NCBI GenBank assembly: GCA_005881175.1
Contig: VBEN01000105.1
Span: forward strand, 1 to 34,868
Length of the DNA stretch: 34,868 nucleotides
From: Chloroflexota bacterium
Lineage (GTDB): Bacteria > Chloroflexota > Dormibacteria > CF-121
Direction: 5' to 3'
Below the pieces are notes generated by a model that searched no databases, was not told the origin of the DNA, and saw only the letters and a list, made by a program, of their open reading frames with translations. The translations under genes and the position numbers were made by a program. Of this stretch, positions 14,229 through 21,910 are shown piece after piece; the first letter of the stretch is position 1; each line of letters begins with the position of its first letter.

Positions 14229-14830
14229 TGGCGCACCGGCACCTGCGCGATTCGCAGTCCGCTGCGCTGGGTCTTGAAGTAGAGCTCGGTGTTGAGCAGC
14301 GCGGATCTCGCCAGCAACGGCGCCGCGGCCTCCAGTACCTGGCGGCGCATCAGCTTGAGACCGCAATCGAGGTCGCGGACGCGCACGCCGTACAGGATGC
14401 GGACCAGCCGGTTGAAGACGCCCGCGATCACGAGTCGATACCCCGGGTCGGCGCGGCGCTGTCGCCAGCCGGCGGCCAGGTCGGCGCTTTCCATCAGCCC
14501 GGCGAGCGTGACGAGGTCGGCAGGATCGAACTGGCCATCACCGTCCATGAAGGCGACGTAGTCCGTGCGCGCCGATCGGAGCCCGTCGGCCACGGTGATG
14601 CCATAGCCCCGCTTGCCCTCGTGGCGGATCACGCGCAGCCGGCCGGCTTGCGCGCCCATCGCCCGGCGCGCCACCTCGACCGTGTCATCCGTGCTGCCGT
14701 CGTCGACCAGCACGATCTCCCAGTCCGGCGTGAGCCCGGAAAGCGTGCGGACCGATCCGCCAATCACCTTGACCATGTTCGCCGCCTCGTTGTGCGCCGG
14801 GATAACAAGCGTTAGCGACCCGTCGAGCAT
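14084..14830 (-). CDS. Family 2 glycosyltransferase, dolichyl-phosphate mannose synthase-like
   Basis: A GT-A transferase of about 248 aa. LTLVIPAHNEAANMVKVI is the first strand, then IVLVDDGSTDDTVEVA, RGYGITVADGLRSA, and DYVAFMDGDGQFDPADL with a clear DGDGQ (DxD) site. RVRDLDCGLKLMRRQVL and NTELYFKTQRSG follow in the positions typical of DPM1/polyprenyl-phosphate sugar synthases. The start chosen is ATG 14830, which has TACCCT 6 nt upstream, a leaderless promoter pattern. An ATG at 14866 is in frame but shares a CATG with the divergent membrane protein start. Its 3' end overlaps the damaged epimerase gene by 107-145 nt. Substrate unknown; it may load lipid carrier for the nearby GT39 and DUF2079 proteins. 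Confidence 0.85.
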   Translation of the reverse strand: MLDGSLTLVIPAHNEAANMVKVIGGSVRTLSGLTPDWEIVLVDDGSTDDTVEVARRAMGAQAGRLRVIRHEGKRGYGITVADGLRSARTDYVAFMDGDGQFDPADLVTLAGLMESADLAAGWRQRRADPGYRLVIAGVFNRLVRILYGVRVRDLDCGLKLMRRQVLEAAAPLLARSALLNTELYFKTQRSGLRIAQVPVRHYPRVAGVRSGARLIPILRAIRDLVWLRLRLARRWRAPTHARPVPESS

Positions 14831-14835
14831 GGGCA

Positions 14836-14841
14836 CAGGGT
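14836..14841 (-). promoter_or_regulatory. -10 element (TACCCT-N6-ATG) of the GT2 gene
   Basis: Read on the minus strand TACCCT is followed by GTGCCC and the ATG at 14830. The spacing is that of a leaderless transcript. No ribosome site lies before this ATG. Confidence 0.4.
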
Positions 14842-14864
14842 ACGAGAATGCGACACGGTCCGTC

Positions 14865-16361
14865 ATGAAAGCAGCGCCGCATGAGAAGACGATGAGACCG
14901 AAGATCGCTCGCCGCTTCCACTGGCAGCTGGTCGACGCGTTGCCATTGGTGCTGGCGTTGGTCGCCGCCGTCGCCTATGCATCGATCAGCGTTTACCGCC
15001 ACGATGTGTTCGCCAGCGGCGCCTTCGACCTCGGGGTGCAGGATCAGACGGTCTGGGGCTACAGCCGGCTGGAGATGATCCCCAACACCGTGGAGATGAT
15101 CCGCAACCTGCTGGGGGATCATTTCCATCCGATCCTGATGGCGATCGCCCCGCTCTACTGGATCTGGGACGACGTGCGCGTCCTGTTCATCGTCCAGGCG
15201 GTCCTGATCGCGGCCGGCGGGATCCCGATCTTCTGGTGGGCCCGCCAGCAACTTGGCCTGCTGCCGGCGATCGCCTTCGAGATCGCCTACCTCGTGTTCT
15301 GGGGCGTGCTGTCGGCGGTGGTCTACGACTTCCACCACATCGCGCTCGCCGTTCCTGCCGTGTCGTTTGGCTTGTACGCGGTGCTGACCAAGAACAACCG
15401 CTTGCTGTGGCCAATGGTGCTCCTCGGACTCCTGACCCGGGAAAACATCGCCCTGACGTTCGCGGCAATCGGGGTCTTTGTGCTGCTGGCGCAACGCCGC
15501 TGGCGGCTCGGCGCGGCGCTGGTCGCGGTGTGCGCCGCGTGGTTTGTCGCGGTGATCGAGGTCATCATGCCGGCCATCGCCGGCGTGCCGTATAGCCATT
15601 GGACGTATGACGCGCTGGGTCCCAGCCCGGTTGGCGCCCTGCTGCACATCGTGCGCCATCCGATCTCCAGCCTGGCGCTCCTCTTCGACAACACCATCAA
15701 GTTGAAGCTCTGGGCTGGGTTGTTCGGCGCCTGGCTGTTTCTGCCCGTCCTCTCCCCGCTCTTCCTGGTCGCTATTCCCGAGTTGCTGGAGCGCTTCTGG
15801 TCGTCGAACCCCGCGCTCTGGAGCGCCAGCTTTCATTACTCACTGGTGATCGCGCCGGTGCTCGCCTTTGCCAGCATCGACACGCTGGCCCGCATCCGGC
15901 GCATGCTTCCCCACCGTCTTTCTGAGCTCGCGGTGCGCGGTGTCTCGATCGCCGTCCTCGGGGCCGGCCTGATCCTGGCGTTCGGCATCGTTCGCCCGCT
16001 GGACGAGCTCGGGACCTACAGCTGGGCGGGGCAGGTCGCCCAGATCCAATCGTGTCTGGATGTGATCCCGGCCGATGCCAGCGTTTCCGCCTCGGACGCC
16101 CTGCTGCCCCACCTCAGCCATCGCCGCGAGATCTACCTGCTGACCATGAAGGCCGACGCCCAGTACGTTGCGATCGACCTCGCCTCTTACGGCGGCCACT
16201 TCTTCCCCGGAGAACAGACCCAGATCCGCGATACGATCACCCGCGCTTTATCCGGCGGCTATGGAGTCGCCTGCTCGAAAGGGACGACGGTGGTCCTGCA
16301 GCGCGGCGGCGGCAACCAATCACTGTCGCCGGAAATCGCGGCGTTCGTCGCCCAGAGCTAA
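14865..16361 (+). CDS. DUF2079 multi-pass membrane protein
   Basis: About 498 aa and 10 or more hydrophobic segments. Family features are FDLGVQDQTVWGYSRLE after the first helix, GDHFHPILMAIAPLYWI (the family has GDHF.PIL...P.Y) and VVYDFHHIALAVPAV. DUF2079 proteins are found in Actinobacteria, Chloroflexota, Cyanobacteria and Archaea; the fold resembles GT-C glycosyltransferases but no activity has been shown for most. The conserved acidic and His residues in the first outside loop would be the active site if so. Start ATG 14865 overlaps the opposite-strand ATG at 14866; ATG 14892 is an alternative. The stop overlaps the intradiol dioxygenase stop (CTAA, 4 nt). The C-terminal 100 residues (ASDALLPHLSHRREIYLL) look like an outside domain. 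Confidence 0.8.
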   Translation: MKAAPHEKTMRPKIARRFHWQLVDALPLVLALVAAVAYASISVYRHDVFASGAFDLGVQDQTVWGYSRLEMIPNTVEMIRNLLGDHFHPILMAIAPLYWIWDDVRVLFIVQAVLIAAGGIPIFWWARQQLGLLPAIAFEIAYLVFWGVLSAVVYDFHHIALAVPAVSFGLYAVLTKNNRLLWPMVLLGLLTRENIALTFAAIGVFVLLAQRRWRLGAALVAVCAAWFVAVIEVIMPAIAGVPYSHWTYDALGPSPVGALLHIVRHPISSLALLFDNTIKLKLWAGLFGAWLFLPVLSPLFLVAIPELLERFWSSNPALWSASFHYSLVIAPVLAFASIDTLARIRRMLPHRLSELAVRGVSIAVLGAGLILAFGIVRPLDELGTYSWAGQVAQIQSCLDVIPADASVSASDALLPHLSHRREIYLLTMKADAQYVAIDLASYGGHFFPGEQTQIRDTITRALSGGYGVACSKGTTVVLQRGGGNQSLSPEIAAFVAQS

Positions 16362-16969
16362 CCGTCGAGGATGAAGTCGAACGTCGCTGTCAGCCCTGTC
16401 GCGCTCGGCTGAACTTTCAGCAATAGACGCGCGTCGAAGATCGAGTCCTGCTGGTTTGCGCTGACTCCCGGGAAATAGAGTTGAGTCGTGAGCGCCCGAC
16501 TCCCCGGCGCCTGCACCTTCACGTGGATGTGCTCGGTGCGCCCCGGATACTCGCCAGGGACAATCGTCTCGAGCACGTACCGTCCATCGGGTCCGGAGCG
16601 TTGATTCCCACGAAGCCGATAGCCGGCGTTGTCGTAGGTGCCGCTCGAATCCGCCTGCCAGAAGTCGAGCCGCGCGCCAGAACTCGGGCGGCAATCGCGA
16701 CTCAGCACTCGACCCGACAGCGCCAGGCGGGTGCCCGCCATCCCGGCCTCGACCAGTGACGTGCGCATCGGCGAACCGGGCTTGAAGTACGGCCCTTCGG
16801 TCTGCGCCGGCGTTGGCTGACCGGAGCAAGCTCCCGACCCAGCAGCGGGCGCTGACGCCGCCGCGGTCGGCTTAACGGTCGTAACCGGGCCCGCGGACGG
16901 CTGACCTCCGCACGCCGTCATGAGAAGGATCACGCCGAGGATCCATGAGCGCCTCACCTGGAAGGTCAT
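16358..16969 (-). CDS. Secreted lipoprotein intradiol ring-cleavage dioxygenase
   Basis: A 203-aa protein with an N-terminal lipoprotein signal (RRSWILGVILLMTACGG, lipidated Cys20) and an Ala/Pro/Thr linker, then an intradiol dioxygenase domain. TEGPYF (57-62) is the family entry motif. The ferric iron ligands of catechol 1,2- and protocatechuate 3,4-dioxygenases are all visible: Tyr112 (GTYDN), Tyr141 (GEYPG), His147 and His149 (EHIHV). The catalytic core is therefore intact. Family members of this small exported type are poorly studied and may act on aromatic or lignin-derived compounds outside the cytoplasm. The ATG at 16969 has TAGGCT 7 nt upstream, so the mRNA is probably leaderless. No other aromatic-degradation genes are near. 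Confidence 0.85.
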   Translation of the reverse strand: MTFQVRRSWILGVILLMTACGGQPSAGPVTTVKPTAAASAPAAGSGACSGQPTPAQTEGPYFKPGSPMRTSLVEAGMAGTRLALSGRVLSRDCRPSSGARLDFWQADSSGTYDNAGYRLRGNQRSGPDGRYVLETIVPGEYPGRTEHIHVKVQAPGSRALTTQLYFPGVSANQQDSIFDARLLLKVQPSATGLTATFDFILDG

Positions 16970-16976
16970 GGGTGCC

Positions 16977-16982
16977 AGCCTA
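16977..16982 (-). promoter_or_regulatory. -10 element (TAGGCT-N7-ATG) of the dioxygenase gene
   Basis: On the minus strand TAGGCT is followed by GGCACCC and the ATG at 16969. This is the leaderless spacing seen before 32195. No Shine-Dalgarno is present. Confidence 0.45.
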
Positions 16983-17093
16983 CGCCGAGGAGGCCGTCTT
17001 CTCGCATGGACGTGCTTCGGCCAGCCGTGGTTCAGCTTGCTAGGCGGCGATCGGATTCGGTTTCATGGTCAGGTGCCTGTGAGAAGGCGACCC

Positions 17094-17801
17094 GTGGTGA
17101 AGTCGGCACTACTGGGTGCCGCCGCGGCCGCCCTGACGGTGAAGGCTGTCCTGGCGAGTCCGGTCGGCGTCGTGGCGCACGGCCCGCTCGACAAGCTCAA
17201 ACGCAACGTCGACGAGAAGAAGCAGCAGGCGCTCTCCCAATCCCGCCAGGCCCTCGATCAAGCCGGAGCGCGGCTGGTCGCCAGCATCGTGAACGTACCG
17301 ACCTCCGGGGCGGTCGTAACGCCAGCAGCTCCAAGGCCGAGTCCCGATAACCAGGTCCGGCCGTCGGGTGCCGCCGCCAGTGCCGAGCTGCCACCCGGGC
17401 GCCCGTACCGCCGCGCCTTTATTCGTCGCGTCCTCACCGAGGCGGCGCAGCGCCACCATCTGGACCCGAAGCTGGTCCTGGCGCTGGCCTATTGGGAGAG
17501 CGGCTGGGACCAGTCGAAGGTGTCGGCGGGCGGCGCCGTGGGCCTGATGCAGGTAGAGCCGGCGACGGCTGCGGAGGCCGGCCCCGGGCTGCTGGGCCGC
17601 CCCATCGATCTCGATGACCCGTATGACAACGCCGACGTCGGCGCAGCGATCCTGCGCGAGGACCTGGACAATTTCACGGACCCTGTGATGGCGCTCGCCG
17701 CCTACTATCAGGGCCCGACCAGCCTTCGGGAGAACGGCATGTTGCCCGATACCCAGCAGTATGTCCAGGGGATCCTCGACCTGGCGGGCCGAATCAGCTG
17801 A
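17094..17801 (+). CDS. Secreted lytic transglycosylase, SLT-type
   Basis: A protein of about 235 aa. From GTG 17094 the N-terminus is VVKSALLGAAAAALTVKAVLASP, a Sec signal peptide, and AGAAGG (17082-17087) sits 6 nt before it; longer readings begin at 16920 but have no signal-like start. A Lys/Gln-rich helical stretch (KLKRNVDEKKQQALSQSRQ) and a Pro/Ala linker follow. The catalytic domain then shows LVLALAYWESGWD (catalytic Glu about 135), SAGGAVGLMQVEPATA and NADVGAAILRED with AAYYQGP. The fold cleaves the MurNAc-GlcNAc bond of peptidoglycan to anhydro-muramyl products. The short size (SLT domain about 120 residues) resembles housekeeping cell-wall enzymes. It stands alone on the plus strand. 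Confidence 0.85.
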   Translation: MVKSALLGAAAAALTVKAVLASPVGVVAHGPLDKLKRNVDEKKQQALSQSRQALDQAGARLVASIVNVPTSGAVVTPAAPRPSPDNQVRPSGAAASAELPPGRPYRRAFIRRVLTEAAQRHHLDPKLVLALAYWESGWDQSKVSAGGAVGLMQVEPATAAEAGPGLLGRPIDLDDPYDNADVGAAILREDLDNFTDPVMALAAYYQGPTSLRENGMLPDTQQYVQGILDLAGRIS

Positions 17802-17829
17802 CGCCCTACCCGAGGGCGTATCGCACTCC

Positions 17830-17860
17830 TTGGAGAATTCTCATCCGGACCCCGTAGACT
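17830..17860 (+). promoter_or_regulatory. Possible promoter of the membrane protein gene at 17871
   Basis: TTGGAG (17830-17835) and TAGACT (17855-17860) are separated by 19 nt and lie just before the TTG start at 17871. Spacing is long and the -35 weak, so support is modest. Confidence 0.35.
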
Positions 17861-17870
17861 TGGCCCTCGG

Positions 17871-19406
17871 TTGCTGGCGTTTGCGCGGGGCTCTGTCCGA
17901 GCCTGGTCGACCAAACGGCGCGCGCTCTGGTTCGGGCTGGGCATCGCCGTCATCGCATGCTGTTTTCGCGCCAGCGTCATTGGTGATGGGGTCGGCTATT
18001 ACAGCTACCTTCCTTCGGTCGTTGCCCACGGTTCCTTCGACCTGGGCCCGGTGTTCGACCGGTTCATCGCCATCAATACGCCGGTCGCCCGCCAATTCCT
18101 CGAGATCACCCTTCCGAACGGCCTGACGGCAGATTACAAACCGATCGGGGCGGCGCTCCTGGCCCTGCCGTTCTATCTCATAACGCATCTTCTTTTCGTG
18201 CTCCTTGTCCCCGGCCACCAGGATCCCGATGTCGGCGCCGAGTATCAGCTCGCCTTCACGGCGGCATCGCTTTTTTACGCCGTGCTCACCACGGTCCTGC
18301 TCTATCGATTTGTTCGCTCGGTGTTCGGCCCGCGCCCGGCCCGGCTAGCGACGGTCGGGGTGGTGCTGGCCACGCCGCTGGTGGCCTATGTTCTCTTCGG
18401 CGCCTCCTACTCGCACACTTTCTCGGTGTTCACGATCACGGCCTTTGCCATCCTGTTGTACGCGACACGGGCCAATCGAACGCCCTGGCAGTGGTTCCTC
18501 GCCGGCTTGCTCGGCGGCCTGGCGACCGTCACGCACGTCCAGGAGGCGCTCTTTCTGGCGCTCGTTCCGGCCGAGGCCGTCTGGCAGGTGGCGCATCGGG
18601 CATGGAGCGCGCGACGGCTGACCGGCTACGGCCTGCTGGCGATCGGCGTGGCCTTACCAATCGTCCCGCAGCTCGCGGTCGACCAGGTGATCTTTCAGCA
18701 ATGGCTGCCTCAGCCCGCGCAGAACATCGTGTTCGACTTCACCCGCCCGCACCTTCTCGACCTGCTGGTTTCGACCCACCACGGTTGGCTGAGCTGGAGT
18801 CCTCTGGTGGCGGTGGCCTTGCTCGGTCTGCCAGCCGTCATCCGTCGACTCGAGTGGCTGGGCGTGACCTTGCTGCTGGTCGGCATCGGCGAATTCTGGA
18901 TCAACGCGTCGCTGTCGGACTGGTGGGGTGGAAACGCGTTCGGTGCCCGCCGGATGACGGATCAAAGCCTGCTGATCGGTCTGGGGCTGGCATCCAGCTG
19001 CGCCTGGTTGATTCGGCGCCGCCTTGCCAGGTTGGCGACGGCGCTGGTGGCAGCCGGCGTGTTGTGGACCGCGCTGCTGCTGGCCCAGTACTACTACGTG
19101 ATTCGAAAAGATGTCGGCCCGCCCTGGGGGGATTTTCTTCTCGGGCAGGTACAGGCGATCGCGTTCATCCCGCGCCTGTTTATCCAGGGGAGCGTGGTGC
19201 GCGAGGTCGCCGCTGGCTCCTGGCTGCTGGCCCTGTACACCGGCCTGGTGATCGCCGCCGTCGTCATTGTGGCCGTGAAGCTCGGGTTCTGGAACTCGCG
19301 GGGGATCAATGGCCGGGCCGACGGAGATACACCGAGTCCGGATAGTTCTGGAAGGCGAGCTCGTAATCTCGCGCCAGTACCGTCGCGATCTCCGGCCATT
19401 GGCTGA
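17871..19406 (+). CDS. Multi-pass membrane protein, GT-C-like (ArnT/PMT-type fold)
   Basis: A 511-aa integral membrane protein with about 11 hydrophobic segments. After the first helix is IGDGVGYYSYLPSVVAHGSFDL, an acidic first loop like the GT-C active-site loop, although the usual DE pair reads GDG here. Later motifs are GASYSHTFSVF, GLATVTHVQEALFL, HHGWLSWSPL and WWGGNAFGARRMTDQ. The last segment shows no domain I recognise. The function is inferred to be a lipid-linked sugar transferase from fold and neighbours. TTG 17871 is the only start near the conserved region. Its last 101 nt overlap, on the opposite strand, the GT39-like gene, and the C-terminal tail (GINGRADGDTPSPDSSGRR) is probably disordered. 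Confidence 0.65.
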   Translation: MLAFARGSVRAWSTKRRALWFGLGIAVIACCFRASVIGDGVGYYSYLPSVVAHGSFDLGPVFDRFIAINTPVARQFLEITLPNGLTADYKPIGAALLALPFYLITHLLFVLLVPGHQDPDVGAEYQLAFTAASLFYAVLTTVLLYRFVRSVFGPRPARLATVGVVLATPLVAYVLFGASYSHTFSVFTITAFAILLYATRANRTPWQWFLAGLLGGLATVTHVQEALFLALVPAEAVWQVAHRAWSARRLTGYGLLAIGVALPIVPQLAVDQVIFQQWLPQPAQNIVFDFTRPHLLDLLVSTHHGWLSWSPLVAVALLGLPAVIRRLEWLGVTLLLVGIGEFWINASLSDWWGGNAFGARRMTDQSLLIGLGLASSCAWLIRRRLARLATALVAAGVLWTALLLAQYYYVIRKDVGPPWGDFLLGQVQAIAFIPRLFIQGSVVREVAAGSWLLALYTGLVIAAVVIVAVKLGFWNSRGINGRADGDTPSPDSSGRRARNLAPVPSRSPAIG

Positions 19407-20691
19407 GCGCCTCCTCAGACGTGACGATCAGCTCTGGTCGCATCGCGTCGACCCGGTCGGCGACCGCCGACCCCGAGCCCAGCAGCACGACGTTGTTGTA
19501 GATCGGCGCCGTCGGCAAGCGGAGCGGTAGGTCCGCCAGCAGGTACAGCCAGGCGGATGACGACCAGATCACCGCGCTGGACTGGGACAGGCCGTGGTCA
19601 ACAAGCCACGCCGCCGTCGCCTCGTCGGCGGGGCCGCGGATGTCGAGTTGCGCGGACCACTCGGTTCGGTGCTGACTCAGCTGGGCCCCCGGCCAGGCGG
19701 CGTACGCCTGCAGCAAGTTGAAATCGGTTCCGGCCACCAGTGCCAGCGGCACGGTCACCGTGAACGCGGCGGCCAGCGGCGCCAATCGCCAGCGGAACGG
19801 CAGGCGGATTCCTCGTACGGACGCGAGCGCGAGGATGGTTGGGGCGAGCGCGGGCACCAGAAAATGCGGGTATGGCCGGTTCGCGATCGCGGACACCCCC
19901 AGGTCCGCGCAGGCCCACAGCCAGAGCGGCCAGGTCGGGCGCGGGTCATGCCGGGCGGTAAACGCGCCCACCAATGCCAGCGCCGGTCCGAGAAGACGTA
20001 GTCCGATGCCGAGCCCGGAGCTGGGCGCGCTGAAGGCGACATATCCCTGGTAGAAACCGACCAGAGCGAACGCGACCGCCGGGATGCCGGCCACGATCAG
20101 TGTCGGCGTCAGCCAGCAGGCGGCGACCGCGACGAAACCCAGGCCGTAGCCCAGCAGCGTGCGGCGCCTTACGCCGGGCAGGAGCGCGATGATCAACGCA
20201 AAGACGGCCGCATCAGAAAAGGCTGTCTGCTGAAACCCGACCCATGTCGTCGGTGCGATCAGCACGCTCTCCGGAACCAGCAGTTCCGCCTGGAAGAGCG
20301 GCAGCCCGATCGCGAGTGCGAAAGCGACGCTCGCGATCAGCGCCCGGCGTGGCGAGAGGAGCCGACCGGCGAGGATGGCAAGCGCGACGAAGGCCAGCAG
20401 CCCGCTGAGGAACGTCAGCGCATGAAAGCCGGCTTCCTGGGTGCCGAAGAGGCTGAGCGGCAGGGCGACGGCCCAGATGTGGAGGGGAGGCTTGTTCGTC
20501 CAGGCCTGTGTGTAGAGTGGCAGCCCATGCAGCACCGCCCGGGCGGTCGTCGCGTAGCCTGCCTCATCCGTGTACCAGTGCGGCTCAAAAAATGAGGGGA
20601 CCCGGCAAATCGTGTAGACGAGCAGGCCGGGCGCCAGCCAGGTCCAGCGGCGCCAGGACCCGGCCCCCCTGGCAGCCCGGGACTGGCTCAT
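19306..20691 (-). CDS. GT39/ArnT-like membrane glycosyltransferase
   Basis: About 461 aa with 10-12 hydrophobic segments. The first outside loop reads HWYTDEAGYATTARAVLHGLPLY and AWTNKPPLHIW, which match ArnT/PMT-type (GT-C) enzymes: an acidic DE pair for the lipid-phosphate sugar donor and a KPP motif. The C-terminal 120 residues form an outside domain (LLQAYAAWPGAQLSQH). Such enzymes move a sugar from a polyprenyl-phosphate carrier to lipid, glycan or protein outside the membrane. The donor may be made by the DPM1-like GT2 proteins at 10096 or 14084. An upstream GTG (20724) in the same frame is possible. It overlaps the preceding membrane gene by 101 nt, convergent. Confidence 0.8.
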   Translation of the reverse strand: MSQSRAARGAGSWRRWTWLAPGLLVYTICRVPSFFEPHWYTDEAGYATTARAVLHGLPLYTQAWTNKPPLHIWAVALPLSLFGTQEAGFHALTFLSGLLAFVALAILAGRLLSPRRALIASVAFALAIGLPLFQAELLVPESVLIAPTTWVGFQQTAFSDAAVFALIIALLPGVRRRTLLGYGLGFVAVAACWLTPTLIVAGIPAVAFALVGFYQGYVAFSAPSSGLGIGLRLLGPALALVGAFTARHDPRPTWPLWLWACADLGVSAIANRPYPHFLVPALAPTILALASVRGIRLPFRWRLAPLAAAFTVTVPLALVAGTDFNLLQAYAAWPGAQLSQHRTEWSAQLDIRGPADEATAAWLVDHGLSQSSAVIWSSSAWLYLLADLPLRLPTAPIYNNVVLLGSGSAVADRVDAMRPELIVTSEEALSQWPEIATVLARDYELAFQNYPDSVYLRRPGH

Positions 20692-20769
20692 CAACGTCGA
20701 AGTATCAGCCGGCTTGATAAACACCGAGTGAGGACACGATAAGGGACGGATGAGGCCGCTGGAGCCGTT

Positions 20770-21870
20770 CTAGGGCTGCGCACTCGCCCGCGCGGCCGCC
20801 AGATGCTCCCGGATGATGGCCTGGCAGAGCGCGACGTCCCGGGTGGCCTCGGCCGCGGTCGTGCGTGGCTCGCGATCTCTTACCACACAGTCGTAGAACT
20901 CGAGTAACTCCCGCTTGAACGATTCCTCATATGAAACGGTTTCCGCCGTCCGCCAGGAACGCGAATTATCCGCCCGCCCGCCTTCCAGGACCAGCTCTGT
21001 AGGCGCGCTACGCAGGAACGGCGACGGAAAGACCAGGGTAGCCCGGCCCTTGGGGCTGAAGAACGCGAATTCCTGACGGTAGCGCGCGACGCCATCCTGG
21101 ACGTTGACCCAGTGCATCGCCGCCGAGCTCTGGGCAAAGTCGAGAAAGACGCTGATGGAGGCCTCGCTGACGTTTGCGAAGCGCAACGCCGTCGGCTCGC
21201 CCAGCAGACCGCGCATCAAATTGATGTCGTGGATCATGCTGTCCAGCAGCGAGCGCCGGTACGCCGCGCGCAGGGCCGGATCGGTGATGCCGATCGCCGC
21301 CGTCACGCGCGCCTCGTCATCCGCCTGGAACGCGCTCAAGGTTCCGCCGTTGATGTCCGTGCCGCGGACGATCGGATAGTGCCCGATGTACCACTTCAGC
21401 GGGAACTCGGCCGTCGTCGAGCTGGCGAAGCGCAGCGGCGAAAAGCCGCGGAGTTCCTCGGCCATCCGCTCGACCGCAGGATCGTACCGCTTCATGTAGC
21501 CGACCATGATGCGGACCCCGGCTTGCTTTCCGGCACTGACGATCGACTGGCCTTCGGCCTCGGATAGCGCGATCGGCTTCTCCACGAAAACATGCCGCCC
21601 CGCCCGCGCCGCACTCACCACGATCGGCTCATGGCTGCCGGTCGTGAGCACCATCACGGCGTCCAGCGGCTCCTCGAGAAGCGCCGCCCAATCCGTGAAT
21701 CGCCGGCTGACGCCGTAGGCATCGCCAATCCGGTCCACCACAGTTCGGGACAGGTCACAGACCGCCACAATCTCGAAGCGGTCGTTGAGCTCCCGCAGAT
21801 AATGCAGGTGCATCACCTGTGCGATGAGTCCGCAACCGATGACGCCAACGCGGAGTCGAGCCTCAGCCAA
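20770..21870 (-). CDS. Gfo/Idh/MocA oxidoreductase, probable inositol dehydrogenase
   Basis: A 366-aa NAD(P)-dependent oxidoreductase. The Rossmann loop is VGVIGCGLIAQ (8-18); EKP is at 97-99 (Lys98 of the active site), and SLLDSMIHDINLM (208-219) gives the conserved Asp210/His214 pair of inositol dehydrogenases. It is divergent from iolE by only about 40 bp and shares a promoter region with it, so it probably oxidises myo-inositol (or scyllo- or D-chiro-inositol) to the inosose that feeds IolE. Substrate specificity is inferred, not shown: other Gfo/Idh/MocA members act on very different sugars. The start is TTG 21870; it lies 10 nt after TATAGT, so the mRNA leader is very short. Confidence 0.75.
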   Translation of the reverse strand: MAEARLRVGVIGCGLIAQVMHLHYLRELNDRFEIVAVCDLSRTVVDRIGDAYGVSRRFTDWAALLEEPLDAVMVLTTGSHEPIVVSAARAGRHVFVEKPIALSEAEGQSIVSAGKQAGVRIMVGYMKRYDPAVERMAEELRGFSPLRFASSTTAEFPLKWYIGHYPIVRGTDINGGTLSAFQADDEARVTAAIGITDPALRAAYRRSLLDSMIHDINLMRGLLGEPTALRFANVSEASISVFLDFAQSSAAMHWVNVQDGVARYRQEFAFFSPKGRATLVFPSPFLRSAPTELVLEGGRADNSRSWRTAETVSYEESFKRELLEFYDCVVRDREPRTTAAEATRDVALCQAIIREHLAAARASAQP

Positions 21871-21880
21871 GCTGGGCGCG

Positions 21881-21910
21881 ACTATACTCCGGTGGTCGAT
21901 GGCCGGTCAA
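21881..21910 (-). promoter_or_regulatory. Promoter of the oxidoreductase gene, overlapping the iolE -10
   Basis: On the minus strand TTGACC (21910-21905) and TATAGT (21886-21881) are 18 nt apart, a good sigma-70-type promoter. The plus strand carries TATACT at 21883-21888, sharing 4 bases, which could be the -10 of iolE. The two promoters therefore compete for one site. No clear plus-strand -35 is seen. Confidence 0.6.

Noticed and set aside
14685-15836. 383-codon minus-strand frame opposite the DUF2079 gene
   Set aside because: Product is dominated by Gln, Arg, Asp and His, typical of antisense to membrane-protein DNA; the membrane protein is clearly real.
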